NCBI GenBank assembly: GCA_902784165.1
Contig: CACZTL010000067.1
Span: 1 to 46,870, forward strand
DNA length: 46,870 bases
Origin: an uncultured Lachnospiraceae bacterium
GTDB lineage: Bacteria > Bacillota > Clostridia > Lachnospirales > Lachnospiraceae
Direction: 5' to 3'
In this document: one piece after another, positions 1 through 7,227 of the stretch
How the letters are laid out: each line of letters begins with the position of its first letter
How positions within the stretch are numbered: position 1 is the stretch's first letter
Made by a program: the position numbers and the translations under genes
Notes under the pieces: generated by a model
The model's database searches: none
Seen by the model: the letters and a program-made list of their open reading frames with translations, nothing else
What the model was told of the DNA's origin: nothing

Positions 1-225
1 ATAAAGCTTGGGACTTTTTATGATACGTTTTGAAGCATTTGCCATGTACGGTTCCAGAAGGTAAATGATACCGGATGTCTGAAGGATTGAAATCCATCTT
101 TTACATGTCTCTGAATTTATACCCAGATCTCTTGATATATCACTATATACGATTTCCTGAGCCGTTCTCAGCGCAAGTAAGTTAATAAATCTTCTGTAAT
201 TTATTGTTACCCGGGACACCTGTTT
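1..225 (-). pseudogene. C-terminal fragment of a DUF4143-type ATPase, cut by the window edge
   Basis: The minus strand reads through 75 codons without a stop. The reading resembles the helical and winged part found after the AAA domain of DUF4143 ATPases, with FINLLALRTAQEIVYSDISR, then a helix-turn-helix-like ISRDLGINSETCKRWISIL, then GIIYLLEPY and KSPKLY. The family normally carries a Walker A/B domain of about 200 residues before this point. Here an in-frame TAG stands directly upstream at 226-228 and a TAA lies further up, so the ATPase half is missing. The gene continues past base 1. An intact relative lies at 13808-15151. The family call rests on recognised sequence pattern only. Confidence 0.55.
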
Positions 226-250
226 CTAATAAAGGCTGTAAGGAAGTTAG

Positions 251-1471
251 TCAAATGCTTATTTCATAAACTCCGCACTCGCGGATGCTCACCCTCCTGC
301 ACGCTCCCTCTTTAAGAAAACGATCCATTTTTTTAATAAAGTCCGGCGTCATATCCTCCGGCACAAATGCTATTATGCTTCCGGCAAAGCCTCCGCCCTG
401 TATGCGAACCGCTCCCCTCCCGGAAAGCATATGATCTGCTGCGGCGAGAGCTATCGCGACCGGCTGGTATTTGCTGTCCTTATAATTATCTATATTTTGC
501 AGATACATAAAAGATGATCTGCCGCAGGCTCTGACAAGCTCCGTAAACTTTTGCGTGTCATTTTCTTCAAGAGCCTTCTTTTCATTTCTCACGCGCTTTA
601 TCTCATCATACCAATGCAAGGCTCTGAGTACAGCCCTGTCTCCGGTAGTTTTTCTAAGCTCCGGTAATTCCCGGTAAAAGACGCTTTCGTCTATATCACA
701 AAGCCTTGCTCCACCAAGCGCATTTGCCACAGAAAACATCTCCTCCGGTATGGCATTAAACTCCTCTGCCATATCGGCGTGGTGGGTTCCGGTATCCGCA
801 ACGACTATATCAAGTCCTGCCGCTTTAAAATCAAAGCTTATATTTTCTATCAGAGGTTTGTCCGGTTCACGAAAATCAAAAAGATTTATCCCGCCCGTGA
901 GACACGCCATCTGATCCATAAGTCCGCAGGGCTTCCCGAAGTATTCATTCTCGGCATATACCGCGCAGTAAGCTATTTCCTCTTTACTTAACTTCCCGTC
1001 ACAAAAAAGCTCATTCATAACAGTTCCGACCAGAACCTCAAAGCAGGCAGAGGATGACATCCCAAGTCCTGCCGGAAGGTCTGATTCCGCATACATATCA
1101 AAGCCTTTTATTTCATAGCCTTTATCCGAAATGCTCTTAAGCATGCCCCTGACAAGCGCCGCTGTCCTGTTTTTTTCTTCCGGATAAATATCCTTGTCCT
1201 TACAATCTATAGAAACCGGATCATACCCCTTTGAGAATATTTCTATCCTGTCGGTATTATTTCCCGAGACGCAGGCTATTATATCGAGGTCTGCCGCCCC
1301 CGTAAGAACCACTCCGCCCTGGTGATCTGTATGATTTCCGCTAAGTTCCAGACGTCCCGGAGAAGAAAAACAGCGAATCTTTTTAGCATCGCCTGTTCCA
1401 TATATTTTCTTAAACTCTTTTACGAGCTTCTGCTGCCTGTCCTTGTCTGTTATTTTACTTACTCTTTCCAT
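251..1471 (-). CDS. galK: galactokinase
   Basis: A GHMP kinase that phosphorylates galactose at C1, the entry step of the Leloir pathway in the cytoplasm. The galactokinase signature is near the N-terminus (GRLELSGNHTDH, residues 39-50), the ATP-binding GHMP loop LPAGLGMSSSA is at 132-142, and the third GHMP motif GGGFAGS is near residue 360. At 406 residues the length is close to normal for the family. The ATG follows AAGGGTGA, which lies inside the last codons of the upstream repair gene only 3 bases away, so translation is probably coupled. No galT, galE or sugar transporter is in the window, so substrate specificity within the GHMP sugar kinases is inferred from the signature. Confidence 0.9.
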   Translation of the reverse strand: MERVSKITDKDRQQKLVKEFKKIYGTGDAKKIRCFSSPGRLELSGNHTDHQGGVVLTGAADLDIIACVSGNNTDRIEIFSKGYDPVSIDCKDKDIYPEEKNRTAALVRGMLKSISDKGYEIKGFDMYAESDLPAGLGMSSSACFEVLVGTVMNELFCDGKLSKEEIAYCAVYAENEYFGKPCGLMDQMACLTGGINLFDFREPDKPLIENISFDFKAAGLDIVVADTGTHHADMAEEFNAIPEEMFSVANALGGARLCDIDESVFYRELPELRKTTGDRAVLRALHWYDEIKRVRNEKKALEENDTQKFTELVRACGRSSFMYLQNIDNYKDSKYQPVAIALAAADHMLSGRGAVRIQGGGFAGSIIAFVPEDMTPDFIKKMDRFLKEGACRRVSIRECGVYEISI

Positions 1472-1474
1472 TCT

Positions 1475-2179
1475 TCACCCTTTTCGTTTCAGTGACTTCA
1501 GATACTCTTTTTGTTCCCTCCTAAGCCTTAAGCTTTCAACCGCCTTTTGAATCGTCTTATTATGCGTCCACATTTCAAGGCTTTCATTTTCTATATATGG
1601 AAGGATCGCATCGTATTGCTTTGCCAGCGCAGTTGCAAAATACCAGGCTATCATCATATTTACATAATATTCATCCGAAACTATACTTGCGACCATACCC
1701 GGATATGCTGCGTCAAAATCCCCGTCTAAAAAATGCTTCATCAGCATGCTTATACCAAATCTGACGGTATATGTATGTCCTGAAGAAAGCCACGGCTTTA
1801 TCTGCTCCTTAAGCCTGTCGCGATGCTCTTTAAAGCACACGGGTGACAGCTGGTCACAAGTCGCCCAGTTATTTACAAAGGGAAGAAAACGCTTCACTTC
1901 TGCGATACAGGCATCGTAATCCTTTATCAGTGAAATGATAAATGCATGAAGCTGGTTTTCGTCAAAATATTCGTGCGGAAGGTCCTTCAAAAACAAGCAC
2001 ACATCCTCTTGTTTATATAAGCGCTTTGCAAATGTACGCAATGCGGGAGTTCTTACACCTATCATACTTCCGGGCTTTATTGTCGGTATCAGCCTGCTCT
2101 GAAAATCTCTGTACGGGTTATCCCTTAGTTTAAACAATTCTTTTTTTATGTCTTGTGTGAGCATATTTATGTTTCTCAT
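1475..2179 (-). CDS. DNA alkylation repair protein, AlkD-like HEAT-repeat family
   Basis: An all-helical HEAT-like protein resembling AlkD-type DNA glycosylases, which remove bulky or positively charged alkylated bases. Visible family features are GSMIGVRTPALRTFAKRLY near the N-terminus, the FVNNWATCDQLSP stretch (the conserved NWxxxD segment), and WTHNKTIQKAVES near the end. An upstream in-frame start at 2230 exists, but it would translate a palindromic repeat (2190-2224). I therefore place the start at 2179; 2164 is an alternative, and neither has a strong ribosome site. It sits between the VanX-like gene and galK in one apparent minus-strand operon. Confidence 0.8.
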   Translation of the reverse strand: MRNINMLTQDIKKELFKLRDNPYRDFQSRLIPTIKPGSMIGVRTPALRTFAKRLYKQEDVCLFLKDLPHEYFDENQLHAFIISLIKDYDACIAEVKRFLPFVNNWATCDQLSPVCFKEHRDRLKEQIKPWLSSGHTYTVRFGISMLMKHFLDGDFDAAYPGMVASIVSDEYYVNMMIAWYFATALAKQYDAILPYIENESLEMWTHNKTIQKAVESLRLRREQKEYLKSLKRKG

Positions 2180-2189
2180 GTATGTCAAT

Positions 2190-2224
2190 GGGGACGGTTC
2201 TGCCGACAAAGAACCATCCGGGAC
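2190..2224. repeat. REP-like palindrome, GGACGGTTCT variant
   Basis: GGGGACGGTTCT is followed by GCCGACAA and then AGAACCATCC, giving an imperfect stem of about ten pairs. It fills the gap between the stop codon of the VanX-like gene (2231) and the start of the AlkD-like gene. Related half or full copies occur at 15363-15378, 43162-43194 and 46580-46620. Confidence 0.65.
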
Positions 2225-2230
2225 AGGCAT

Positions 2231-2896
2231 TCAGTTCTGCCTCTTCAGATATTGTGATGAAACGGGAAATTCAAAATACGTGTCGGGATAAGGCTCATCC
2301 TCCAAGGTAAAATGCCACCACTCACAGTCTATGGGCTTAAATCCGTTCCTAACCATCTCCTTTTGAAGGAGCATCCTGTTTTCAAACTGCGCTTCGCTTA
2401 TTTCCCGGCAGTCGGGATGTGACAGCGGCGAAAACAGGTCAAAGGGACTGCCCATATCGACCTCCCTGCCTGTCTTCATGTCAAGAAGTGTCAGATCCAC
2501 AGTACTCCCCCTGCTGTGTCCCGAAAGCTTTGCGATATATCCTTTTGAAAAAAGCTCCTGCTTTTCAAGATCCGGATAAAAATATTCCTTCATGCGTACA
2601 TCCTGATCCTCTATGCCCCATAAAACGAAATGCTTAACGGCGCTGACGGGACGGTATGCATCAAATATCTTGAGTCTGTAACCTCTGACCATCATCTCAT
2701 TACTTACCGACTTCAGAGCCCTTGCAGCTTCTTTTGTAAGCAGAGCACATGGCTCCTCATACCCGTCTATACGCTCTCCTATAAAATTAAAGGTGGAAAA
2801 ATACCGTATCTCCTGCACTATGCCGGGTACAAAATCCGACAAAAGCACAAAACCCGAAGGATTCATCGTTATTTCTTTTATAGTCGTATTATCCAT
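2231..2896 (-). CDS. D-alanyl-D-alanine dipeptidase, VanX/DdpX family (peptidase M15D)
   Basis: A zinc dipeptidase expected to hydrolyse D-Ala-D-Ala. The zinc ligands and catalytic residues of the VanX family can be read off: SGHSRGSTVD gives His127 and Asp134, EWWHF gives Glu192 and His195, and the conserved arginine lies in YRP at Arg82. At 221 residues it has the usual length. No signal peptide is seen, so it should be cytoplasmic. No vanH, vanA or vanRS gene is nearby, so a role in peptide salvage or wall recycling is more likely than glycopeptide resistance (inference). It is first in an apparent operon with the AlkD-like gene and galK. Confidence 0.88.
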   Translation of the reverse strand: MDNTTIKEITMNPSGFVLLSDFVPGIVQEIRYFSTFNFIGERIDGYEEPCALLTKEAARALKSVSNEMMVRGYRLKIFDAYRPVSAVKHFVLWGIEDQDVRMKEYFYPDLEKQELFSKGYIAKLSGHSRGSTVDLTLLDMKTGREVDMGSPFDLFSPLSHPDCREISEAQFENRMLLQKEMVRNGFKPIDCEWWHFTLEDEPYPDTYFEFPVSSQYLKRQN

Positions 2897-3033
2897 AAGT
2901 ACACTGCTCTCTTTTATTTATCAGGTTTTTATATCTTTTTCCTGTCTTTTAAAAAAATATTTCTTATCTTTTGCTCGCGATTGCAAAACACTGCTGCTTT
3001 ACGCCCGCTCGGCTATTCTGTAGAAGTATGCTT

Positions 3034-4992
3034 TCAGAAGCTCTTATATATCTTAAGGATATTTTGCCCGTCCTTATATTCATACTTAACTTCATCCATA
3101 ATTCTTTTTACCATAAATATCCCGAGACCCCCTATACCCCTTTCGTCGGCAGAAAGTGAAACATCGGGGTCATCCGCTTCGAACGGATTAAATTTTTTTC
3201 CTTTGTCTGTAAATGTAATACATATTTGTTTTTTATTTTCGTCAAGCTTTACATTTACAGCGGCTTCTCCCTCTCCCGGACTGTACGCATAATTTGCTAT
3301 GTTGCTGAATATCTCATCGGCTGCTATATTTATCTGGTCTCTCACCTTATCGGGACATCCCGATCCTTTCAGAGATTTACTTATGTGCCCGGTGACTAAG
3401 TCTATGTTCTCATTCCTTGCAGCTATTACAAGCGTATCTGCTCCGCTTATTGTCTCAGAGCCTTCATTCTCATTAGTCATATCCTTTTCATCATACTCTA
3501 TAGAATCCTTGGAATCTTGTGTCGGGCACACTTTCCCGTAAACCTTTAAGCAAAGCATGGTCAGATCATCAAACTGAGGCTCGTCTCCGGTGAAGGATCT
3601 TACCGCACCGGTCATGTTCGCGATGATCTTTTCCGGTGTTTCTCCGGGTTCTTTATTTAACGTTTCAATAATGCGCTCCATCCCGAAAAATTCTTTTTCC
3701 GGGGACTCAGCCTCGGGCAGACCGTCGGTATAAAGAAATATACAGTCTCCGGGTTTAGTAAGAATCTCATAGCCTTTATACTTCGCATTTTCCATACCGC
3801 CCAGAACAAATCCGTGTTTATCTTTTAATTGTACGAACACATCCCCGCCCTGCTTAATTACAGGATACTCATGACCTGCATTTGCTGCCGTAAGCCTGCC
3901 TGCTGCCTTATCAAGTATGCCAAACCAGGCTGTCACAAACATTTCCTCATCATTGTTTTCGCATAGTCTGTTGTTAGCTTCGGCAAGAACATCTTCAGGC
4001 AGGCAACCGGGACGCGCACTTCCCTTGATAATCGCCATAGCTCTTGTCATAAACATAGCCGCAGGTATACCTTTGCCGCTTACATCCGCTATTACCAGCC
4101 CGAGATGGGTTTCATCTATATCAAAGAAGTCATAAAAATCCCCGCCAACTTCCTTTGCAGGCGTCATGGAGGCATATATCTCGTAAGGATTTTCGATAGT
4201 GCTTTCAGGAAATTCATCAACAAGCATGTCTGCCTGAATACGCCTTGCAAGCTCAAGCTCTGACTCTATACGCGCATTTTCCTTATCTCTCTCATGCTGG
4301 CGGAGTACCATATCACGCCCTCGACGCGCGATATTCAAACTTATAAGAGTCACCAAAAAAAACAGCATCCATTTGGGGATATAATTATAAATAATAGTAT
4401 CCCACATGATATCAGCGCGGTTAAAGCCCGTATCAAACACTGCCTGATCAAGAAAGCCGCCTTCTGTTACCATCTGCGTTCCCGACGGCAAAGAAACGAG
4501 ATTTAAGTCAAACAGTCCGTTCTGTGACCCCCATAACGCTGATAAAAAGAACAGCCCCGAGGTGATCGAAGATGCAAACACCGTCAGTTTACGGGAAAAA
4601 TACCTCGCGGAAAAAATCACCGGTATGACCATAAGTATCCAGGCCTTATGCGTAAATATGCCGTCCAGCCTTGCATAAACAAGCGCCATAGCAATCACAA
4701 GTATCCACTTAAGCCAAGCTTTGTCAAATCTTAAAAATATACAAATAACAGACACAACGGCCGTTTCGATAATTCCCTGCACTAAAGGCGCAAAAACTAC
4801 AGATGAATCCATCTTGAAAATGTCCGCAGTATTTAACCCGAGAATTATCGCAAGGATAATTCCGCTTGCGATCATTACCGCCGTTCCGAGCCGATTCGCC
4901 TGTACCTGTGTTTCGTGAAAGGTTTCATCTGTCTGAAATACCCGCCTGAATTGGGTAAAAATGCCTTTTTTCGAATCATCCTTTTGTGACAT
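3034..4992 (-). CDS. membrane SpoIIE-type PP2C phosphatase fused to an RsbW-like HATPase domain
   Basis: A 652-residue protein with about six hydrophobic segments between residues 35 and 220, then a linker helix ELARRIQADML (248-256) typical of RsbU-like phosphatases. The SpoIIE/PP2C domain follows, with metal-binding EVGGDFYDFF (281-290) and IADVSGKG (301-308), up to about residue 470. The C-terminal 140 residues form a GHKL ATPase of the anti-sigma type, with the N-box RDQINIAADEIFSNIANYAY and the G-rich GIGGLGIFMVKRIMDE. Phosphatase and kinase activities acting on a STAS antagonist are therefore on one chain. The STAS gene is immediately upstream, 7 bases before this start. The regulated sigma factor is not in the window. 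Confidence 0.88.
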   Translation of the reverse strand: MSQKDDSKKGIFTQFRRVFQTDETFHETQVQANRLGTAVMIASGIILAIILGLNTADIFKMDSSVVFAPLVQGIIETAVVSVICIFLRFDKAWLKWILVIAMALVYARLDGIFTHKAWILMVIPVIFSARYFSRKLTVFASSITSGLFFLSALWGSQNGLFDLNLVSLPSGTQMVTEGGFLDQAVFDTGFNRADIMWDTIIYNYIPKWMLFFLVTLISLNIARRGRDMVLRQHERDKENARIESELELARRIQADMLVDEFPESTIENPYEIYASMTPAKEVGGDFYDFFDIDETHLGLVIADVSGKGIPAAMFMTRAMAIIKGSARPGCLPEDVLAEANNRLCENNDEEMFVTAWFGILDKAAGRLTAANAGHEYPVIKQGGDVFVQLKDKHGFVLGGMENAKYKGYEILTKPGDCIFLYTDGLPEAESPEKEFFGMERIIETLNKEPGETPEKIIANMTGAVRSFTGDEPQFDDLTMLCLKVYGKVCPTQDSKDSIEYDEKDMTNENEGSETISGADTLVIAARNENIDLVTGHISKSLKGSGCPDKVRDQINIAADEIFSNIANYAYSPGEGEAAVNVKLDENKKQICITFTDKGKKFNPFEADDPDVSLSADERGIGGLGIFMVKRIMDEVKYEYKDGQNILKIYKSF

Positions 4993-4999
4993 GCCGCTT

Positions 5000-5299
5000 T
5001 TACTCTATAGTCAGGATATCCGTAAATCCGGTTACTTCAAATATCTCCATAATCGTTTCATTTACATTAATGACCTTCATTTCCCCCTGTTTGTTCATGA
5101 TTTTTTGCGCCGATAAAAGCACGCGAAGACCTGCTGATGAAATGTATTCGAGATTCTTGAAATCAAATATCAGTTCCTTTGTATCTTCAGAGATTCCCTT
5201 AACCTCCTCTTCAAGATCGGGGGCCGTTGCCGTATCAAGACGTCCCTCAAGCTTATATGTGATTATATCTGCATCCGTTGCTTTTTCTATATTCAACAT
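5000..5299 (-). CDS. STAS-domain anti-sigma factor antagonist (SpoIIAA/RsbV type)
   Basis: A 99-residue single STAS domain. The conserved phosphorylation loop reads NLEYISSAGLRVLL (residues 49-62), so Ser54 or Ser55 is the expected site of reversible phosphorylation. Such proteins bind the HATPase anti-sigma factor when dephosphorylated. The start has a clear AAGGAG site. It lies between the degenerate HATPase-like gene and the SpoIIE/HATPase fusion gene, so all the elements of a partner switch except the sigma factor are adjacent. Confidence 0.9.
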   Translation of the reverse strand: MLNIEKATDADIITYKLEGRLDTATAPDLEEEVKGISEDTKELIFDFKNLEYISSAGLRVLLSAQKIMNKQGEMKVINVNETIMEIFEVTGFTDILTIE

Positions 5300-5332
5300 G
5301 ATTTTTCTCCTTGTCTTTTCAAGCCTCTTTTC

Positions 5333-5950
5333 TCAAGGCGTATACTCGATCGTAAGTTCAACCTTGTTTCCGCTTACCGCTACCTTTACATCATCAGCCA
5401 GACTTGCGACGATAGATTTTTCCAGTTCATCGCCGGCTCCAAATTCATCTTCTCCTGTATCACTACTGCCACTTATTCCCTCGCGGTAGTTTTCCAAGGA
5501 CCATATATACATGATGTTATTGGCTCCCTGCATATCTGCCGAACCTGTCATCCCCATTTCCATATATGCGGGAACCCCGGAAAGCTCTTCGGAACCGTGT
5601 CCGAGACCGTTCTCAAAAAGCGATCTTATCTTGCCCATAAATCCCTTTGAAGCCTCATTTTTGCCGCTTGTGGATACCGAAATAAATTCCTTTCTTTTAC
5701 CGTAATCCATATCTGCGTCAGCTTCAAGGTGAATAATGCACTTTCCCGTTTCTAAAGACTCTGCCCTGTAGCGGGCAGTAAAATCTTTTGATATGGCCGC
5801 GACCAGCCCCAGTGTTTCCTCGGCAAGAAGCCTAAGCCTAAGCCTTTGCTTGGAGCCGAGGGATATGTAATCTGCAAGCTTTTCGGTTTCAAGAAGCGCT
5901 TCTTCACGACCGCTTCCGTCCGAGCTTACATTTATTGTATCAGTTACCAT
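5333..5950 (-). CDS. degenerate HATPase-like protein, partner-switch operon
   Basis: 205 residues beginning after a strong AAAGGAGG site. The helix LRLRLLAEETLGLVAAI (about 37-53) resembles the N-box helix of RsbW/SpoIIAB kinases, and the C-terminal VAVSGNKVELTIEY resembles the last strand of that fold. However, the usual Asn of the N-box and the glycine-rich G1/G2 boxes are not visible, so ATP binding is doubtful. The middle (about 100-175) is Gly/Ser/Glu-rich. It is first of three tightly spaced genes with the STAS protein and the phosphatase fusion. A role as a non-catalytic partner of the STAS protein is inference. Confidence 0.55.
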   Translation of the reverse strand: MVTDTINVSSDGSGREEALLETEKLADYISLGSKQRLRLRLLAEETLGLVAAISKDFTARYRAESLETGKCIIHLEADADMDYGKRKEFISVSTSGKNEASKGFMGKIRSLFENGLGHGSEELSGVPAYMEMGMTGSADMQGANNIMYIWSLENYREGISGSSDTGEDEFGAGDELEKSIVASLADDVKVAVSGNKVELTIEYTP

Positions 5951-5968
5951 ACAAGCCTCCTTTACTCA

Positions 5969-6463
5969 TCAGATCAATGCGCTAAACAGCGTCGCCGCAT
6001 TGGCTTCCTCGCGGAAGGCGCTCACCACAAGCATAAGCAGCACAACGGTAATCACATCCTCCTCATGCTCTACATCTAAAACAAAGTGATCTGTCATGCG
6101 CCATTTTTCACGATCGATCACAGCCACCAGATTCTTTTTCTTATCCTTGACCTCTATGTGAGAAAATCCGACCTTCCTTTCGATTATCCAGTCTTTATAA
6201 TCGACAACGAGATTAGGCTTGGGAAACGCAAGCTTTCTGATGATCTTTCCGCACTGAACTCCGTTTTCCCAAACAAGATATGTCGGTACAGCAGCAAGCT
6301 GTTCGACGATACGACCGACGCACTGACCGTCACAGTTATACACCTCAAGCTCATGCCCGAGCGTGGCTCCAGTCTCAATCTTAAAGGCTATGCCTCCGTC
6401 TTCCTTTAGGATATCATAATTGCTCCAGGGCAGATCAAATGATTGATCTATGTAATATTTCAT
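5969..6463 (-). CDS. LURP-one-related (YxjI-like) protein
   Basis: A 164-residue protein that fits the beta-barrel LURP-one/scramblase-like fold: FDLPWSNYDILKEDGGIAFKIE, then short repeated strands with polar turns, VWENGVQCGKIIRK, VVDYKDWIIERKV and KNLVAVIDREKW. The C-terminal helix VITVVLLMLVVSAF is hydrophobic, as in the family, where it packs inside the barrel. The biochemical role of bacterial members is poorly known. The ATG follows GGAAGAAG. It precedes the partner-switch genes by 18 bases and may head that operon. Confidence 0.7.
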   Translation of the reverse strand: MKYYIDQSFDLPWSNYDILKEDGGIAFKIETGATLGHELEVYNCDGQCVGRIVEQLAAVPTYLVWENGVQCGKIIRKLAFPKPNLVVDYKDWIIERKVGFSHIEVKDKKKNLVAVIDREKWRMTDHFVLDVEHEEDVITVVLLMLVVSAFREEANAATLFSALI

Positions 6464-6519
6464 AACTTCTTCCGTCCATATATAGTTGAAATAAATATTA
6501 ACGCCGCCAACAACATTTT

Positions 6520-6549
6520 ATCATAACAGTCACAAAAATAATATTACAA
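6520..6549 (-). promoter_or_regulatory. possible sigma-A promoter for the LURP-one-like gene
   Basis: On the minus strand, TTGTAA (6544-6549) and TATGAT (6520-6525) are separated by 18 bases, about 60 bases upstream of the ATG at 6463. The match is fair, not strong. Confidence 0.35.
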
Positions 6550-6561
6550 TTTTTACTAATC

Positions 6562-6587
6562 CGTGTGTCAAATGCGGACTGTCCACT
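6562..6587. repeat. worn REP-like half element
   Basis: GTGTGTCAAATGCGGACTGT matches the left half of the TGTGTCAGACGGGGACTGTC family with changes, and lacks the right arm. It begins directly after the stop codon of the coupling-protein remnant (6590 on the minus strand), as the intact copy does at 23881-23956. Confidence 0.5.
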
Positions 6588-6589
6588 AT

Positions 6590-6694
6590 TTAGCAAAATC
6601 CAAAGGTAATCTTCTCCGGTTTTTCATCTCTCTCCCACTCAATTCTCTCACGTCCGAAATAATCGGCGACATTTTCATATTCCGCATGATCCAT
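6590..6694 (-). pseudogene. C-terminal remnant of a VirD4/TraG-like coupling protein
   Basis: This 34-codon reading starts DHAEYENVADYFGRE and ends ITFGFC-stop. The intact coupling-type ATPase at 23954 ends with AHPEYVNVADAFGEE...AIAFGFC-stop. The shared EYxNVADxFGxE block and the shared terminal FGFC show that this is the tail of a second copy whose ATPase body has been deleted. It follows a homologue (6699) of the small gene that heads the intact operon, so the whole locus is a collapsed duplicate. Confidence 0.7.
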
Positions 6695-6698
6695 AGGG

Positions 6699-7001
6699 TC
6701 ATATCTTATCTCCGCAAATAAGCGCATTACCGAATTTCATTTTCCTGAATTCTTCCATGGTCATCTTTTGGGCGGCATACTTTCTTTGTAAAAATATATC
6801 TTCCTCGTCATTATTGTTTTCAGTCCGGATATCAAATAACCGGTTATATAAGTATTCAATAGAGTCTTCTTTACGTTCCCGCCCCTTAAAGAAATCTTCG
6901 ATGGTCATGTTGTACAGCTTCTGACTTACCTCTGCTATGTACTCACTGTCTTCCCACTTACCCTCCAACTGTTCCATAAGATTAGTTATGCTTTTTTTCA
7001 A
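6699..7001 (-). CDS. small protein paralogous to the first gene of the coupling-ATPase operon
   Basis: About 100 residues, charged, with no membrane segment. It shares with the product of 25601-25930 the block EDSEYIAEVSQKLYNMTIEDF...R (there EDEDYISEVTRCLYDLSLKDFLQSRE) and a C-terminal MTMEEFRKMKFG (there EMSFGELM). I prefer a TTG start at 7001 because GGAGGTG precedes it at proper spacing; an ATG at 7016 has no site. The domain is not one I can name. Only 4 bases separate it from the coupling-protein remnant. A 17-bp inverted repeat lies 96 bases upstream. Confidence 0.6.
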   Translation of the reverse strand: MKKSITNLMEQLEGKWEDSEYIAEVSQKLYNMTIEDFFKGRERKEDSIEYLYNRLFDIRTENNNDEEDIFLQRKYAAQKMTMEEFRKMKFGNALICGDKI

Positions 7002-7096
7002 GACAAACACCTCCATTTTATATTAACCGCCCTTCCCCGCCTCCCGAATATATTATGCAGGGAATCGGGAGAGGTATTCAAGCGGAGTTTGTGTTA

Positions 7097-7114
7097 TTCG
7101 TATAATCTACGATT
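7097..7114. promoter_or_regulatory. 17-bp inverted repeat, copy 1
   Basis: TTCGTATAATCTACGATT, close to the consensus TTCGWATAATCTRCGAA with arms TTCGTA/TACGAA around five bases. It sits between the divergent genes 6699 and 7228, 13 bases upstream of the -35 box of the plus-strand promoter. Further copies are at 16176 and 22982. It is a possible operator. Confidence 0.55.
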
Positions 7115-7127
7115 ATTCTATATTTAT

Positions 7128-7157
7128 TTGACATATTAATTTTTTTTTGCTTATACT
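7128..7157 (+). promoter_or_regulatory. strong sigma-A promoter for the 7228 operon
   Basis: A consensus TTGACA (7128-7133) and TATACT (7152-7157) are separated by 18 bases. Transcription should begin near 7164, so the palindrome at 7166-7200 would form the very 5' end of the transcript. Confidence 0.7.
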
Positions 7158-7165
7158 GTAATTAA

Positions 7166-7200
7166 ATGTGTCAGACGGGGACTGTCCCCATCTGACACAT
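7166..7200. repeat. REP-like palindrome as 5' leader hairpin
   Basis: ATGTGTCAGA and TCTGACACAT flank a core GGGGACTGTCCCC. The 35 bases are a nearly perfect inverted repeat. The element lies between the promoter and the ribosome site of the 7228 gene. A stable 5' stem-loop could protect the mRNA or stop transcription early. Confidence 0.75.
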
Positions 7201-7227
7201 ATACGTTATAAAAAGGAGGATCCGATC

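Noticed and set aside
2231..2896. Vancomycin resistance locus.
   Set aside because: Only a VanX-like dipeptidase is present. VanH, a VanA-type ligase and VanRS are absent, and the neighbours are unrelated.
7168..7227. Upstream in-frame start of the 7228 gene.
   Set aside because: It lies inside the palindrome, about 4 bases after the predicted transcription start, with no ribosome site; the ATG at 7228 has an ideal one.
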